DNA of 64,000 bases from NCBI RefSeq assembly GCF_003096095.1, contig NZ_CP015453.1:3720001-3784000 (forward strand), read 5' to 3'. The notes beneath the pieces were generated by a model. It ran no database searches and was not told the DNA's origin. It was given only the letters and a program-made list of their open reading frames with translations. Below are positions 23,801 to 32,052 of the stretch, in pieces. Numbering within the stretch: position 1 is the first letter of the stretch; every line of letters starts with the position of its first letter. The position numbers and the translations under genes were made by a program. The stretch comes from Dietzia psychralcaliphila (GTDB lineage Bacteria > Actinomycetota > Actinomycetes > Mycobacteriales > Mycobacteriaceae).

Positions 23801-24810
23801 TCTTCCAGACCGCCTCCGCCGCGGACCGGACGACCGGGGTGCTCGGCGTGACCGCCGCCGAACTGCACCACACCGTCGTCGACACCACGGGGTCCGTGCC
23901 CGTGGAGACCGGTCGGGTCATACCCGATCCCGAGACCAGGTTCAGCGGATCGGTCGCCATGTCGCCTGACGGCCGGGTGGTCTACTCCGGACTCGCGGAC
24001 GGTGGCGTCCAGGTGTTCACCGCGCCCTTCGGACCCGCGACCCGGTCGACCGCGAGCCTGGCCGTCACCTCCGGGGTCGTGGTGGCCACCCCGCTCAGTC
24101 CTGACGGTCGCACGCTGGCGGTCTGCAGCGACACCAGCCCGGAGCTCGGGCTGGTCGACGTGGGCGATCCGACGCGCCCGAGCATGCGCGTGACCGTCCC
24201 GCTCCCCGACCCGTGCGTGGTGGCCGAGTTCTCCGCGGACTCCCGGCAGCTCGTCGTGCCCACCCTCGGGCCGGAGACGGTGATCATCGACACCACCGAC
24301 CCGGACCGGCCCTCGATCGCGCACCGGCTGACCACAGGAATCGGCGGCTCACCGTCGGCGGGGTACGCCCACGGCGCGCCGCTGCTCGTCACCTCCGGAG
24401 GCGACAAGACCGTGCGGCTGTGGGACGTGGCCGACGCGACGGACCCCCGGGAGCTGTCCTCGTTCATCGCCCCTCCCGGGGAGATCTACTGGGCGGCGTT
24501 CTCCGCGGACGACGCCCGGCTCGTGCTCACCTCGAGCACCGGGCAGGTCTCCGTCGTCGACATCTCCGACCCCACCTCGCCCGGGCCGTGGGCCGTCCTC
24601 GGCTCCACCACCGACCCCCTGCTCTACCAGGCGCGGACCGCCTCTCCCGCGGGAGATCTGTTGGCCGTCGGGGTGGAGGGGGCCATCTGGATGTGGCGGC
24701 TCGACGTGGACCGGATCATCGACGACGCGTGCGCCGGCGGGGTGCAGCTCACGAGCGAGGAATGGGCACGGCACTTCCCGGACACCCAGCCTTTCGATCT
24801 GTGCGGCTGA
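20854..24810 (+). CDS. HTH-nSTAND1 NTPase-TM-WD40 repeat protein
   Basis: 1318 residues. Domain order: Cro/Xre-like helix-turn-helix (about 27-88); Pro/Gly/Asp-rich linker with DRxGDR repeats (110-175); nSTAND1 P-loop NTPase starting YVGLRPYIALDAPLFHGR (179-196) with Walker A GASGSGKSS (219-227) and Walker B LIVDQLEELW (263-272); one TM helix (about 577-599); then WD40 blades to the C-terminus (SPDGAVLAVAG, SPDGRTLAAGSHDGRVLRW, SGGDKTVRLWDVAD), enough for about two propellers. STAND proteins are ATP-dependent signalling switches; the WD40 part is the likely sensor. A TACGAT -10 at 20850-20855 points to a leaderless start at the GTG at 20863, three codons later. It interrupts the ponA-GT87-rpsF synteny. 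No adjacent effector is seen. Confidence 0.85.
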   Translation: MFTVNTHSGPSHPPGPPSDLSQVRTREELGAALTTLRVAAGLSVRDVVRQVPALTLGTASGWFSGQHVPTRSSETTLVTVLDLLGAADDADEWRAAVERVRSRPGPRRLGRGGTNGDRPVDRSGDRPGDRVGYPPGHLTGEPGPGRGPGEGASTGAAPGRTVVPGRSAAPRPAGSDSPYVGLRPYIALDAPLFHGRASEIDLVLRRVAEGRTRPLIVVGASGSGKSSLLAAGVAPRWADDDSSVAIARPDEVDAELAGSADYLIVDQLEELWAADVGDARRAEVLDLLARRAAGGLPTVAALRADFFQPALTEPVLREALDDPVVIGPPSRESLAEIIVQPARSLGYTVEPSLVTLLLDTVAPADGAGDERSLLPLLSHVLLVCWERSRRRRITVDDYYSTGGTEGAIRATAEAVYQQLSPAGRRDCRGLFLRLVDVRSARTVRRRAPLAELSEELLAVAAPFADVGLLTVDGEAVTPTHEVVFSSWPRLVDWIDSDREGLRILGRVRSGAADWEDSGRDDGALPPASVTADLVLWRDRSEGSGVHLAPSELDFLEAAAAHHEAVTRRDRNRIRTLTMLAGSLAVVTVLALVASGFALRATATAQETRDSALSRSGSVSSTTAFTRDPALGRALALAAYRIHPTTEARSALLNTSRADVPLRYEAAPGSGRVVALPGTADFATAGSDGTLRFFREGGGPPLASLGLTSGERHELYAVELSPDGAVLAVAGQGGVHLVDARDTSAPVALSTLEPDTTAFHSVAFSPDGRTLAAGSHDGRVLRWPLGDRGGLPTVTDLRARTATPDAGSETPKPVEALAWLPDSSTLLVTNRTSGIKTILDAAAEGTGRRGPAIDTGPVAIPLSLAVNRDGTRIAAGTTDRSVQRWAIGDGDLGGARPLPPLDGWNAYVNDVSYDDRGRLAAAGSDERVRVYGPAGAMLTELPASQVATGARFMGAHHLVTYSVDGLVRLWPLDRLGAASESNSIFQTASAADRTTGVLGVTAAELHHTVVDTTGSVPVETGRVIPDPETRFSGSVAMSPDGRVVYSGLADGGVQVFTAPFGPATRSTASLAVTSGVVVATPLSPDGRTLAVCSDTSPELGLVDVGDPTRPSMRVTVPLPDPCVVAEFSADSRQLVVPTLGPETVIIDTTDPDRPSIAHRLTTGIGGSPSAGYAHGAPLLVTSGGDKTVRLWDVADATDPRELSSFIAPPGEIYWAAFSADDARLVLTSSTGQVSVVDISDPTSPGPWAVLGSTTDPLLYQARTASPAGDLLAVGVEGAIWMWRLDVDRIIDDACAGGVQLTSEEWARHFPDTQPFDLCG

Positions 24811-24816
24811 ACCGCC

Positions 24817-25008
24817 TCAGCCGTGCCGCAGGCCGATCGTCAACGCCAGGACCACGGGCACCACGGTCAGGAAGAGGAACGCCGCCACGGTCCAGGAGAT
24901 CCACACGGGTTGGCGCCAGCCCGCGCGGTGCCCGCCGGCGGCGGTGACCATGCAGACGAATCCGATGAGGATGCACACGAACATCCAGATCATCGCGCTG
25001 GTGCTCAT
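24817..25008 (-). CDS. small two-TM membrane protein
   Basis: 63 residues: MSTSAMIWMFVCILIGFVC opens TM1, then GGHRAGWRQPVWISW, then TM2 (WTVAAFLFLTVVPVVLALTI). The ATG overlaps the glycosyltransferase stop codon as ATGA (25005-25008), so it is translationally coupled and probably works with that enzyme in the membrane. It ends 6 bp from the convergent STAND gene. Not assigned to a family. Confidence 0.7.
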   Translation of the reverse strand: MSTSAMIWMFVCILIGFVCMVTAAGGHRAGWRQPVWISWTVAAFLFLTVVPVVLALTIGLRHG

Positions 25009-26582
25009 CCGGTGGTGTCCTCCGTCTGACGGACCCCGCGGGCCTCGTCGTCGTGGTCGTCGTCGGCCGGGGGTCCGACCAGCGGTTCCCCGGGGTCCGC
25101 GAGCACCCCGGCCAGTGGATCGGGCCCCTCGGGTGTGCCCTGGTGGGCCATCCGGACCAGGTCCAGGTGCGGCCGGTAGATCTCGCGGATCACCACCACA
25201 CAGATCGCCACCACCATCAGGTCTCGGACCAGGACCAGCGGGTGGAACAGCTCCGGCCCGATGCCCTTGTTGGCCACGCCGTGGAAGTACGACATGTGTG
25301 CCACCCACAGCAGGGCGTCGAACACCATCCACGGCACCAGAAGCTTCGCCCTCGGGACCGCGAGCACCGCCAGCGGGACCAGCCACAGCGAGTACTGCGG
25401 ACTCCACACCTTGTTGGTGAGCAGGAAGACCGCCACGATGAGGAACGCCAGCTGCGCGATCCGTGGGGTCGTGGCGGCGGTGAGACCTATCACGAGCACG
25501 GCCACGCAGCCCAGGGCGAACAGGACCAGGGACACCGTGTTGAGGGTGGCCGGCGCCTCGCCCGCGGCGAGTCCGGCGTCGAAGCCCTCCCAGCCCGTGA
25601 GGGTCCCGATGACGGCGTAGATGCTCTCCGGGTTGGCGGGCCGGTCCGAGTTGAGTCGGAAAAACTCGCTCCACCCCTCCGGGAACGGGATCATGATCGG
25701 CAGGTTGACCGCCAGCCACGCCGCCACCGCGGCCCCGGCGGCCTTGCCCAGGTCCACGAAGCGCCTCCGGCGGATGGCCACCACCAGCAGCGCGCCGAAG
25801 AGGAACAGCGGGTAGAGCTTGGCGGCCACGCCGATCCCCAGGACGACCCCCGCCCAGACGGGTCTGCTGCGTGCCCACAGCAGCAGTGCGACGGACGCGA
25901 ACGCGACCGCCATCAGGTCGTAGTTGGTGAACGCCTGGAAGATGATCAGCGGGCTGGCCGCCATGAGCAGCGTGTCCCACGGCCTGCGCCCCGCCGACAG
26001 GTAGGTGGCCCATACCGCGACCATCCACAGGAACGCCAGGATCACGCACCCGAGCACGAAGTACTTGACCACCTCGATGGGCCCGCCGGGGGCGATCGCG
26101 TGCCAGGCCTTGGCTGCCTGGGCGATGGCGTACTGGAACATCCCGGACACCACCGGGTACTCCATGTAGCGGGCGCCACCGTCGTCGCCGACCCACATGT
26201 ACCGGTACGGGAGTTCCCCGGAGGCCAGGCCCTGCACCGCGTACAGCGGGAGCGGGTCGGCGTAGCAGGCCTTGTAGTACTGCTGGCCGGTCCAGTTGAG
26301 TCCCGGCGCGGAACCGTCGGTGGGGGAGGTGGTCACCAGACACGCGGCCTTGGAGAAGAACCCGAGGGCCAGGAACACGACCGTGACCATCATGATCACG
26401 CGAAGTGGTGTCCAGAACCGCTGACGACCTACGGCCGCGTGCGTCCCGACCGGCCCGCCCCACGCGTCCAGCACGGACCCGCCGGCCCCGTCCCCGGGGC
26501 GCACCCGGTCCCGCGGCCCGAGCGATCGGAGGTCCCTGTCGAGCGGCAGCGGGGAGAGGTGGCCGTTGCTCTGCACGACCAC
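25005..26582 (-). CDS. GT87 (DUF2029) polyprenol-dependent mannosyltransferase-like membrane protein
   Basis: 525 residues, about ten TM helices. It resembles the DUF2029/GT87 family (PimE-like alpha-mannosyltransferases) and sits where the DUF2029 protein Rv0051 sits next to ponA1 in Mycobacterium tuberculosis. The first external loop contains the conserved acidic stretch MEYPVVSGMFQYAI; later landmarks are NYDLMAVAFASVAL, AAKLYPLFLFGALL, NLPIMIPFPEGW and NKVWSPQYSLWLVPL. It probably transfers mannose from a polyprenyl donor on the outer face of the membrane. Start: GTG at 26582, 22 bp after ponA. The C-terminal 60 residues are acidic and cytosolic. Confidence 0.85.
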   Translation of the reverse strand: MVVQSNGHLSPLPLDRDLRSLGPRDRVRPGDGAGGSVLDAWGGPVGTHAAVGRQRFWTPLRVIMMVTVVFLALGFFSKAACLVTTSPTDGSAPGLNWTGQQYYKACYADPLPLYAVQGLASGELPYRYMWVGDDGGARYMEYPVVSGMFQYAIAQAAKAWHAIAPGGPIEVVKYFVLGCVILAFLWMVAVWATYLSAGRRPWDTLLMAASPLIIFQAFTNYDLMAVAFASVALLLWARSRPVWAGVVLGIGVAAKLYPLFLFGALLVVAIRRRRFVDLGKAAGAAVAAWLAVNLPIMIPFPEGWSEFFRLNSDRPANPESIYAVIGTLTGWEGFDAGLAAGEAPATLNTVSLVLFALGCVAVLVIGLTAATTPRIAQLAFLIVAVFLLTNKVWSPQYSLWLVPLAVLAVPRAKLLVPWMVFDALLWVAHMSYFHGVANKGIGPELFHPLVLVRDLMVVAICVVVIREIYRPHLDLVRMAHQGTPEGPDPLAGVLADPGEPLVGPPADDDHDDEARGVRQTEDTTG

Positions 26583-26604
26583 ACCCTAGTGCACCGTAAA
26601 CGGG

Positions 26605-28905
26605 TCAGGCCCCGCCGTCTCCCGGGTCGTCCGCCCCTCCGCCGGCGCCTCCGCCGTTTCCTCCGCCTGTGCCTCCGCCGTTCCCTCCGCCACCGGGAAC
26701 CGGAGCCGGCTCGGGAGCGGGGGCCGGTGCGGGCGCGGGTGCCGGAGCACCGGCCCCCGGGATGACGATCTCGGGCAGACCCGGGACGTTGAGCGTGAGC
26801 GGACCCGGCGCCCCCGGCGCGGGAGCGGGCTCCGCGGGGGCGGGAGCGACGCTGGGCTGCGGAACGGCCTGCTGGGCGCTGCCCGTCCCACCGGTGTTCC
26901 CCGTCCCCGTCCCGGTGCCGGAGGACTCCCACTGGGATGCGCCGGCCTGTCCACCGATGTACCCGGGTGTCGGGAAGCTCTCCCAGTCGGTACCGGACAG
27001 CGCCCCGTCCATCGCCGACTTCCAGATGTCCGCCGGGACCGCGGACCCGTACATCGTCCCGCCCCACGCGTTGAGCAGCGGCTCGTTGTCGTCGGTTCCC
27101 ACCCACACCGCCGTGGCGATGGACGGGGTGTAGCCCACGAACCAGGCGTCCTTGTTGTACCCGGTGTCGCCGAGCTGGGTGGTCCCGGACTTGGCGGCGG
27201 AGGGCCGGCCGCCCGCCAGTGCCTTGCCGTTGGAGTAGGCGGCGATCGGCTCCATCGCCGAGGTGAGGTTGTTGGCCACGTCGGCGTCCACCACCTCCTC
27301 GCCCTCGGGCGACGAGTTGTCCAGCAGGACCTCGCCGTCGGCCGTCTCGACCTTCTCGATGAAGTGGGTCGGCCGGTGGACACCCTCGGCGGCGAAGGTG
27401 GCCAGGCCCGTGGCCATGTCGCGGACCCGGATCGGGTACTGCCCCAGGATCAGGCCGTCGTAGGGGTCCTCGCCCGACTCGCTGAGCGTCTCCCACGGCA
27501 GGCCGGGGATCTCCTTGGCGACGCCGGCCCGGTGGGCCATGTCACGGACGTCGTTGGCCCCGTTCTCCAACATCCGCTGCAGGCGGATGAACGAGGTGTT
27601 GAGGGACATCTTGAGCGCCAGCGCGACCGAGCACGATCCGCAGGACTGGCCGTCGACGTTGGTGACGGTGACGTTTCCTGTGGTCACGGGCGCGGAGGAG
27701 ATCTGGGTGCCCAGCCCTATCCCCTGCTCGAGGGCGGCGGCCACGCCGAAGATCTTGAACGTGGAGCCGGTCTGCAGCGGGGCGTTGGCGTAGTCCCAGC
27801 CCTCGGCGTCCTCGCCGCCGTAGTAGCCGATCACCCCGCCCGTGCGGGGGTTGATGGAGACCACCGCGGCCCGGTTCTCCGGCCGCTCCCCCTGCATGTT
27901 GCCCCGGGCGGCCTCGACCACCGCGTTCTGGGTGGTGGGGTCGATGGTGGTGGTGATCTTCAACCCGCGGGTGTTGAGCATCTGCTCGTCGATGTCGGCC
28001 ATCGCCAGCTCCGCCAGCACCTGGCGACGGATCGCGCCGTTGGTGGGGTCGCCCACGTTCTGGTCCACCGCCTGGGGGTCCTCCACCACCTGGGGGAACA
28101 CCGCCATCCCGCGCTGCTGGGCGTCGATGGCACCCATGTCCCGCATGCCGTCCATGACGTAGTTCCAGCGGCCCTCGGAGGCGGCGGCGTTGCTCAGCGG
28201 GTCCAGTGCGGACGGCGACTGGATGACCCCCGCGAGCAGCGCGCCCTCCTCCACGGTGAGGTTCTCCACCGGCTTGTTGAAGTAGGCGGTGGAGGCGGCG
28301 GCGATCCCGTAGGCGCCGCGGCCGAAGTAGATGGTGTTGAGGTAGGCCCCGAGGATCTGGTCCTTGGACCACTCGTTGGTCATCTTGGCCGCGATGATGA
28401 TCTCTTTGGCCTTGCGCTCGTAGGTGGGAGCGTCGCCGACCATGGTGTTCTTGACGTACTGCTGCGTGATCGTCGAGCCGCCGCCGGCGCTGGACTCTCC
28501 GGTGACCTGCCCGATCACCGCGCGTCCGATGCCCGTGGGGTCGTAGCCCTCGTTGGTGTAGAAGCTGCGGTCCTCGGCGGCGATGACGGCGTTGCGCACG
28601 TGCACGGGGATCGCGTCGACCTCCACCAGGGTGCGGTTGCCCTCCGGTGGGACGATCCGCCCGATCATGGTCGAGCCGTCGTTGGTGTAGATCTCGGAGA
28701 TCTGGTTGGTGGCCACGCTGCCGGGGCGGGGGATCTCGGTGCGGCTGTACGTCACCCCGACGATCGCCAGCGGGATCACCAGGACGACGACGACGAGGAG
28801 GATCAGAGTGGTCCAGACCGGGTGACGTCGGAACCAGCCGCGCCGGGGCGAGGAGTCGTCCCGATCCCCGTCAGATCTCCCACGCGTCCTGTCAGTTTGC
28901 GACAT
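26605..28905 (-). CDS. ponA: bifunctional class A penicillin-binding protein (PonA1-like)
   Basis: 766 residues. A basic cytosolic tail, one TM anchor (TTLILLVVVVLVIPLAIVGV, about 32-51), a GT51 transglycosylase domain (AAEDRSFYTNEG with catalytic Glu near 110; GGGSTITQQYVKNTM; the usual His of EDxxFxxHxG reads Glu), then a transpeptidase with the Ser of GSTFK (about 380), SLN (about 434) and KSGTT (about 571). The last 110 residues are Pro/Gly/Ala-rich. It polymerises and cross-links peptidoglycan. Order ponA-GT87-small membrane protein looks like one operon. It matches the Rv0050-Rv0051 neighbourhood of M. tuberculosis. Confidence 0.93.
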   Translation of the reverse strand: MSQTDRTRGRSDGDRDDSSPRRGWFRRHPVWTTLILLVVVVLVIPLAIVGVTYSRTEIPRPGSVATNQISEIYTNDGSTMIGRIVPPEGNRTLVEVDAIPVHVRNAVIAAEDRSFYTNEGYDPTGIGRAVIGQVTGESSAGGGSTITQQYVKNTMVGDAPTYERKAKEIIIAAKMTNEWSKDQILGAYLNTIYFGRGAYGIAAASTAYFNKPVENLTVEEGALLAGVIQSPSALDPLSNAAASEGRWNYVMDGMRDMGAIDAQQRGMAVFPQVVEDPQAVDQNVGDPTNGAIRRQVLAELAMADIDEQMLNTRGLKITTTIDPTTQNAVVEAARGNMQGERPENRAAVVSINPRTGGVIGYYGGEDAEGWDYANAPLQTGSTFKIFGVAAALEQGIGLGTQISSAPVTTGNVTVTNVDGQSCGSCSVALALKMSLNTSFIRLQRMLENGANDVRDMAHRAGVAKEIPGLPWETLSESGEDPYDGLILGQYPIRVRDMATGLATFAAEGVHRPTHFIEKVETADGEVLLDNSSPEGEEVVDADVANNLTSAMEPIAAYSNGKALAGGRPSAAKSGTTQLGDTGYNKDAWFVGYTPSIATAVWVGTDDNEPLLNAWGGTMYGSAVPADIWKSAMDGALSGTDWESFPTPGYIGGQAGASQWESSGTGTGTGNTGGTGSAQQAVPQPSVAPAPAEPAPAPGAPGPLTLNVPGLPEIVIPGAGAPAPAPAPAPAPEPAPVPGGGGNGGGTGGGNGGGAGGGADDPGDGGA

Positions 28906-29059
28906 CTTCTACCCTCCTGCGAGCAGCTCCGACCGGTACGGGCGACCCCCGATGACGGTGCTTTGGGATCCATTGTGTACGAAATCGCGCTCCACTCGGA
29001 ACTCACGCACCCGTCCGGGCACTCCCGGGACCCCTCCCAGCGGTGTGGACGGTCGCGAT

Positions 29060-29548
29060 CTAGCGGCGCCGGCGCAGCTCCCGGGCCGCCCGACGCACGC
29101 GCCTGCCCTCCCCGGAGGCGAGACCCACTTCATGGGACTCCACCAGGTGGTTCCACGAGCAACTCCGGCACACCTCCACCACGTGGACGGTGAACGCGTC
29201 GTGGGTCAGCGCCAGCTGCTCGATCTCGTCGGCCCCCCGTGCGGAGCCCGAGGCCGAACCCAGGTCGTCACCGAACACCCAGGACACCTCGGTGAGGTTC
29301 TCCTTGCGGCACACGGGGCACACGGTCTCGGTCTCCACGCCGTGGAAACCTGCCGCACGCAGGAGGTAGACGTCCGCGTCGCACACCTCGCGCAGAGCCG
29401 ACACGCCCTCGCGGAGGTCCGCCAGCACCCCTCGACGACGCAGGGCGAAGTCCACCACCCGTCGACGCCTGAGCGCGTCGCGGCCGGTGGGGTCCTCCGG
29501 CCCCGGCGGGGGGCCGGGTCGCGGGAAGCGGGAGTCGGCCTGGTCCAC
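29060..29548 (-). CDS. DUF5318 zinc-ribbon-like protein
   Basis: 162 residues resembling the DUF5318 protein that lies next to ponA1 in mycobacteria (Rv0049). Two cysteine pairs, CPVC (near 77-80) and CRSC (near 124-127), can bind one zinc; HLVESHEVG follows. An Arg-rich C-terminus (RRVRRAARELRRRR) suggests nucleic acid or acidic partner binding. Function unknown. It is upstream of ponA in the same direction with a 154-bp gap. Confidence 0.75.
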   Translation of the reverse strand: MDQADSRFPRPGPPPGPEDPTGRDALRRRRVVDFALRRRGVLADLREGVSALREVCDADVYLLRAAGFHGVETETVCPVCRKENLTEVSWVFGDDLGSASGSARGADEIEQLALTHDAFTVHVVEVCRSCSWNHLVESHEVGLASGEGRRVRRAARELRRRR

Positions 29549-29670
29549 GTGGCCAGCCTACGACCCGGGCCCGGCACGGCGTGGGCGACCGGGGTGGGTG
29601 ACCGGGTGGGTGACCGGGTGGACGACCGGGGCGAGGTGCGCGCCGACACGTCACGCCGATGCACCGTCCG

Positions 29671-29700
29671 GTATATCGGCTCGATACATCACACGGTGTA
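29671..29700. promoter_or_regulatory. candidate PadR operator upstream of padR-ino1
   Basis: Two adjoining dyads: TATCG-GCT-CGATA (29674-29686) and TACA-N8-TGTA (29685-29700), the latter containing ACAC-G-GTGT. They lie 57-86 bp before the padR GTG, where an autorepressing PadR would bind. Confidence 0.5.
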
Positions 29701-29756
29701 CTCTCGGTGACCGTCGCGGAAACCCGCACGCATGAGACGTCGAGAGGAGGGGTGCA

Positions 29757-30308
29757 GTGCTCGAACTGGCGATCCTGGGTCTGCTCGATGAGCGGCCCAT
29801 GCACGGCTACGAGCTGCGCAAGCGCCTGTCCGAGATGCTGGGCACCGTGCGGACCGTGTCCTTCGGTTCGCTGTACCCCACCCTGCGCCGCCTCCGGCAG
29901 CAAGGCGACATCGTCGAGGACGCCACGGCGGCCACCGCGACGCGTCCGCCCGCCACCGCACGACGCGGTCGCAAGACCTACCGCATCACCGACGGGGGCA
30001 AGGAGACGTTGGCGGCCCTGCTCGACGAGCCCGGGGCCGCCTCGTTCAACGACGACGGTTTCGGCGTACACCTGGCCTTCTTCGACCGCACCCCCGGGCC
30101 CGCCCGGGTGCGACTCCTCGAGGGCCGGCGGCGGGTCCTCGAGGAGCGTCGCGAGGGCCAACGGGACGCCGCCACGCGGACCGGCCCGACCGAACTGCGC
30201 TACGCCCGGCAGCTCACCCTGCTCGGCCTCGAGACCAGCGAGCGCGAGCTGCGCTGGATCAACGAACTCATCCAGACAGAGAACCCATCACAAGGAGAAA
30301 CCCAATGA
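29757..30308 (+). CDS. PadR-family transcriptional regulator
   Basis: 183 residues from GTG 29757, with GAGGAGGGG upstream. The N-terminal winged helix is typical: [60 protein letters not shown]. The C-terminal part is the PadR Vir_act helical dimerisation region. Its stop overlaps the ino1 start as ATGA, and the same PadR-ino1 pairing is found in M. tuberculosis (Rv0047c-Rv0046c). It probably senses inositol status or an unknown ligand and controls the operon. Confidence 0.88.
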   Translation: MLELAILGLLDERPMHGYELRKRLSEMLGTVRTVSFGSLYPTLRRLRQQGDIVEDATAATATRPPATARRGRKTYRITDGGKETLAALLDEPGAASFNDDGFGVHLAFFDRTPGPARVRLLEGRRRVLEERREGQRDAATRTGPTELRYARQLTLLGLETSERELRWINELIQTENPSQGETQ

Positions 30309-31393
30309 CCGACCAGAAGGTGCGCGTCGCGATCGTCGGCGTCGGCAACTGCGCGTCGTCGCTCGTGCAGGGCGTCGAGTTCTACAAGGACGCCGCGATC
30401 GACCAGACCGTCCCCGGCCTCATGCACGTCAAGTTCGGCGACTACCACGTCCGGGATGTCGAGTTCGTCGCCGCCTTCGACGTCGACGGCAAGAAGGTCG
30501 GCATGGATCTGGCCGAGGCGATCAACGCCTCGGAGAACAACACCCTGAAGCTCTGCGACGTGCCGCCGACCGGCATCACCGTCCAGCGTGGCCCCACCCT
30601 CGACGGTCTGGGCAAGTACTACCGCCAGACCATCGAGGAGTCCTCCGCCGAGCCGGTGGACATGGTCCAGGCCCTGCGGGACGCCGAGGTCGACGTGCTG
30701 GTCAGCTACCTGCCGGTGGGATCCGAGGAGGCCGACAAGTTCTACGCGCAGTGCTGCATCGACTCGGGCGTCGCCTTTGTCAACGCCCTGCCCGTCTTCA
30801 TCGCCTCCGACCCCGTGTGGGCCGAGAAGTTCCGGGCCGCCGGCGTCCCGATCGTCGGCGACGACATCAAGTCGCAGGTCGGTGCCACCATCACGCACCG
30901 CGTGATGGCCAAGCTGTTCGAGGACCGCGGCGTCGCGCTGGACCGCACGTACCAGCTCAACGTGGGCGGCAACATGGACTTCAAGAACATGCTCGAGCGC
31001 GAGCGCCTGGAGTCCAAGAAGGTCTCCAAGACCCAGGCCGTGACCTCCAACCTCGAGGGCTCCCTCAAGAACAAGATCCACGACCGCAACGTCCACATCG
31101 GCCCCTCCGACTACGTGGAGTGGCTCGACGACCGCAAGTGGGCGTACGTTCGCCTTGAGGGACGCGCGTTCGGCGACGCCCCGATCAACCTCGAGTACAA
31201 GCTCGAGGTGTGGGACTCGCCCAACTCGGCCGGCATCATCATCGACGCCGTCCGGGCGGCCAAGATCGCCAAGGACCGCGGCATCGGCGGACCGATCCTG
31301 CCGGCGTCGGCGTACCTCATGAAGTCGCCGCCGGAGCAGATGGCCGACGACAAGGCCCGCGCCGAGCTCGAGGCCTTCATCATCGGAGCCTGA
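30305..31393 (+). CDS. ino1: inositol-1-phosphate synthase
   Basis: 362 residues; converts glucose 6-phosphate to 1L-myo-inositol 1-phosphate using NAD+, feeding phosphatidylinositol, PIMs and mycothiol. The NAD loop is [13 protein letters not shown] (near 11-23). Core segments include [44 protein letters not shown] and [10 protein letters not shown], all typical of the actinobacterial enzyme, whose length it matches. AAGGAG is eight bases before the ATG and the gene is translationally coupled to padR. Confidence 0.95.
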   Translation: MTDQKVRVAIVGVGNCASSLVQGVEFYKDAAIDQTVPGLMHVKFGDYHVRDVEFVAAFDVDGKKVGMDLAEAINASENNTLKLCDVPPTGITVQRGPTLDGLGKYYRQTIEESSAEPVDMVQALRDAEVDVLVSYLPVGSEEADKFYAQCCIDSGVAFVNALPVFIASDPVWAEKFRAAGVPIVGDDIKSQVGATITHRVMAKLFEDRGVALDRTYQLNVGGNMDFKNMLERERLESKKVSKTQAVTSNLEGSLKNKIHDRNVHIGPSDYVEWLDDRKWAYVRLEGRAFGDAPINLEYKLEVWDSPNSAGIIIDAVRAAKIAKDRGIGGPILPASAYLMKSPPEQMADDKARAELEAFIIGA

Positions 31394-31418
31394 CCCTCCG
31401 CTGGAAGAACAGGAACGT

Positions 31419-31979
31419 ATGACCCACACCGCGACGGACCGCCCGCCCTCACCCACGGAGCGTCGCCGTGTCCCGGCCGCCATCGCACTCGCGATGGCGG
31501 CCGGGGTCGCGCTCGCCGGGTGTTCGGGGGACGGGGAGACCGCACCCCCCACCTCGCCGACGACTCAGGCGACCACCTCGTCGTCGTCGTCGACACCCCC
31601 GTCCACCTCGCCGGCAACCGGGACCGCCGATCCCGTCTCGGCCCCCACGGCGTCCGCGGCCCCCGCCGCCCCGGCACCGCCGATGTCGACGCAGCTGCCC
31701 GCCAACGTCGTGAGCGCCGGCGGCCCCTGCCACCTGATCGGGGAGCTCGCCCAGGCCGACGACGGATCGCCCCTGTTCTGCCTGGAGGACCCGGGCGGGG
31801 CGGGGCCGCTGTGGCTGCCGCAGCCGGAGGGATCGGGCCCGGACGGCACCGGCCCGGCGCTGCTCGGGCGGCCCTGCATGCAGGAGGGCATCGCCGTGAC
31901 CGCCCCGGAGGGCACGGTCCTGACCTGCAGACTGACCGGCGGCGGGGACGTGCCCGGCGGGCTGTTCTGGCAGCGTTAG
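31419..31979 (+). CDS. secreted lipoprotein
   Basis: 186 residues. A long basic N-terminus precedes the signal core and lipobox VALAGC (Cys about residue 35). A Thr/Ser/Pro/Ala linker (about 40-90) leads to a compact domain with CHLIGELAQADDGSPLFCLEDP, then LLGRPCMQEGIAVTAPEGT and VLTCRL: four cysteines, probably two disulfides. Similar small Cys-containing lipoproteins are common in this order but have no known function. It follows ino1 by 25 bp and may be cotranscribed. Confidence 0.7.
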   Translation: MTHTATDRPPSPTERRRVPAAIALAMAAGVALAGCSGDGETAPPTSPTTQATTSSSSSTPPSTSPATGTADPVSAPTASAAPAAPAPPMSTQLPANVVSAGGPCHLIGELAQADDGSPLFCLEDPGGAGPLWLPQPEGSGPDGTGPALLGRPCMQEGIAVTAPEGTVLTCRLTGGGDVPGGLFWQR

Positions 31980-32052
31980 GGTTCTAGCGGTTGCAGGCGG
32001 CCGGGTCCGTAGATTGACTGGCATCATCCGACACCCCTCAACCGGAGGCCCG

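Noticed and set aside
20854-24810. Naming the STAND gene as a proven antiphage system (Avs-like)
   Set aside because: No nuclease, protease or other effector domain is fused or adjacent, and housekeeping or signalling STAND-WD40 proteins are common in actinobacteria.
24817-26463. 548-aa minus-strand ORF spanning the glycosyltransferase region
   Set aside because: Most of it is the Gly/Arg-rich shadow of the GT87 gene; only its last 63 codons are protein-like and are annotated separately.
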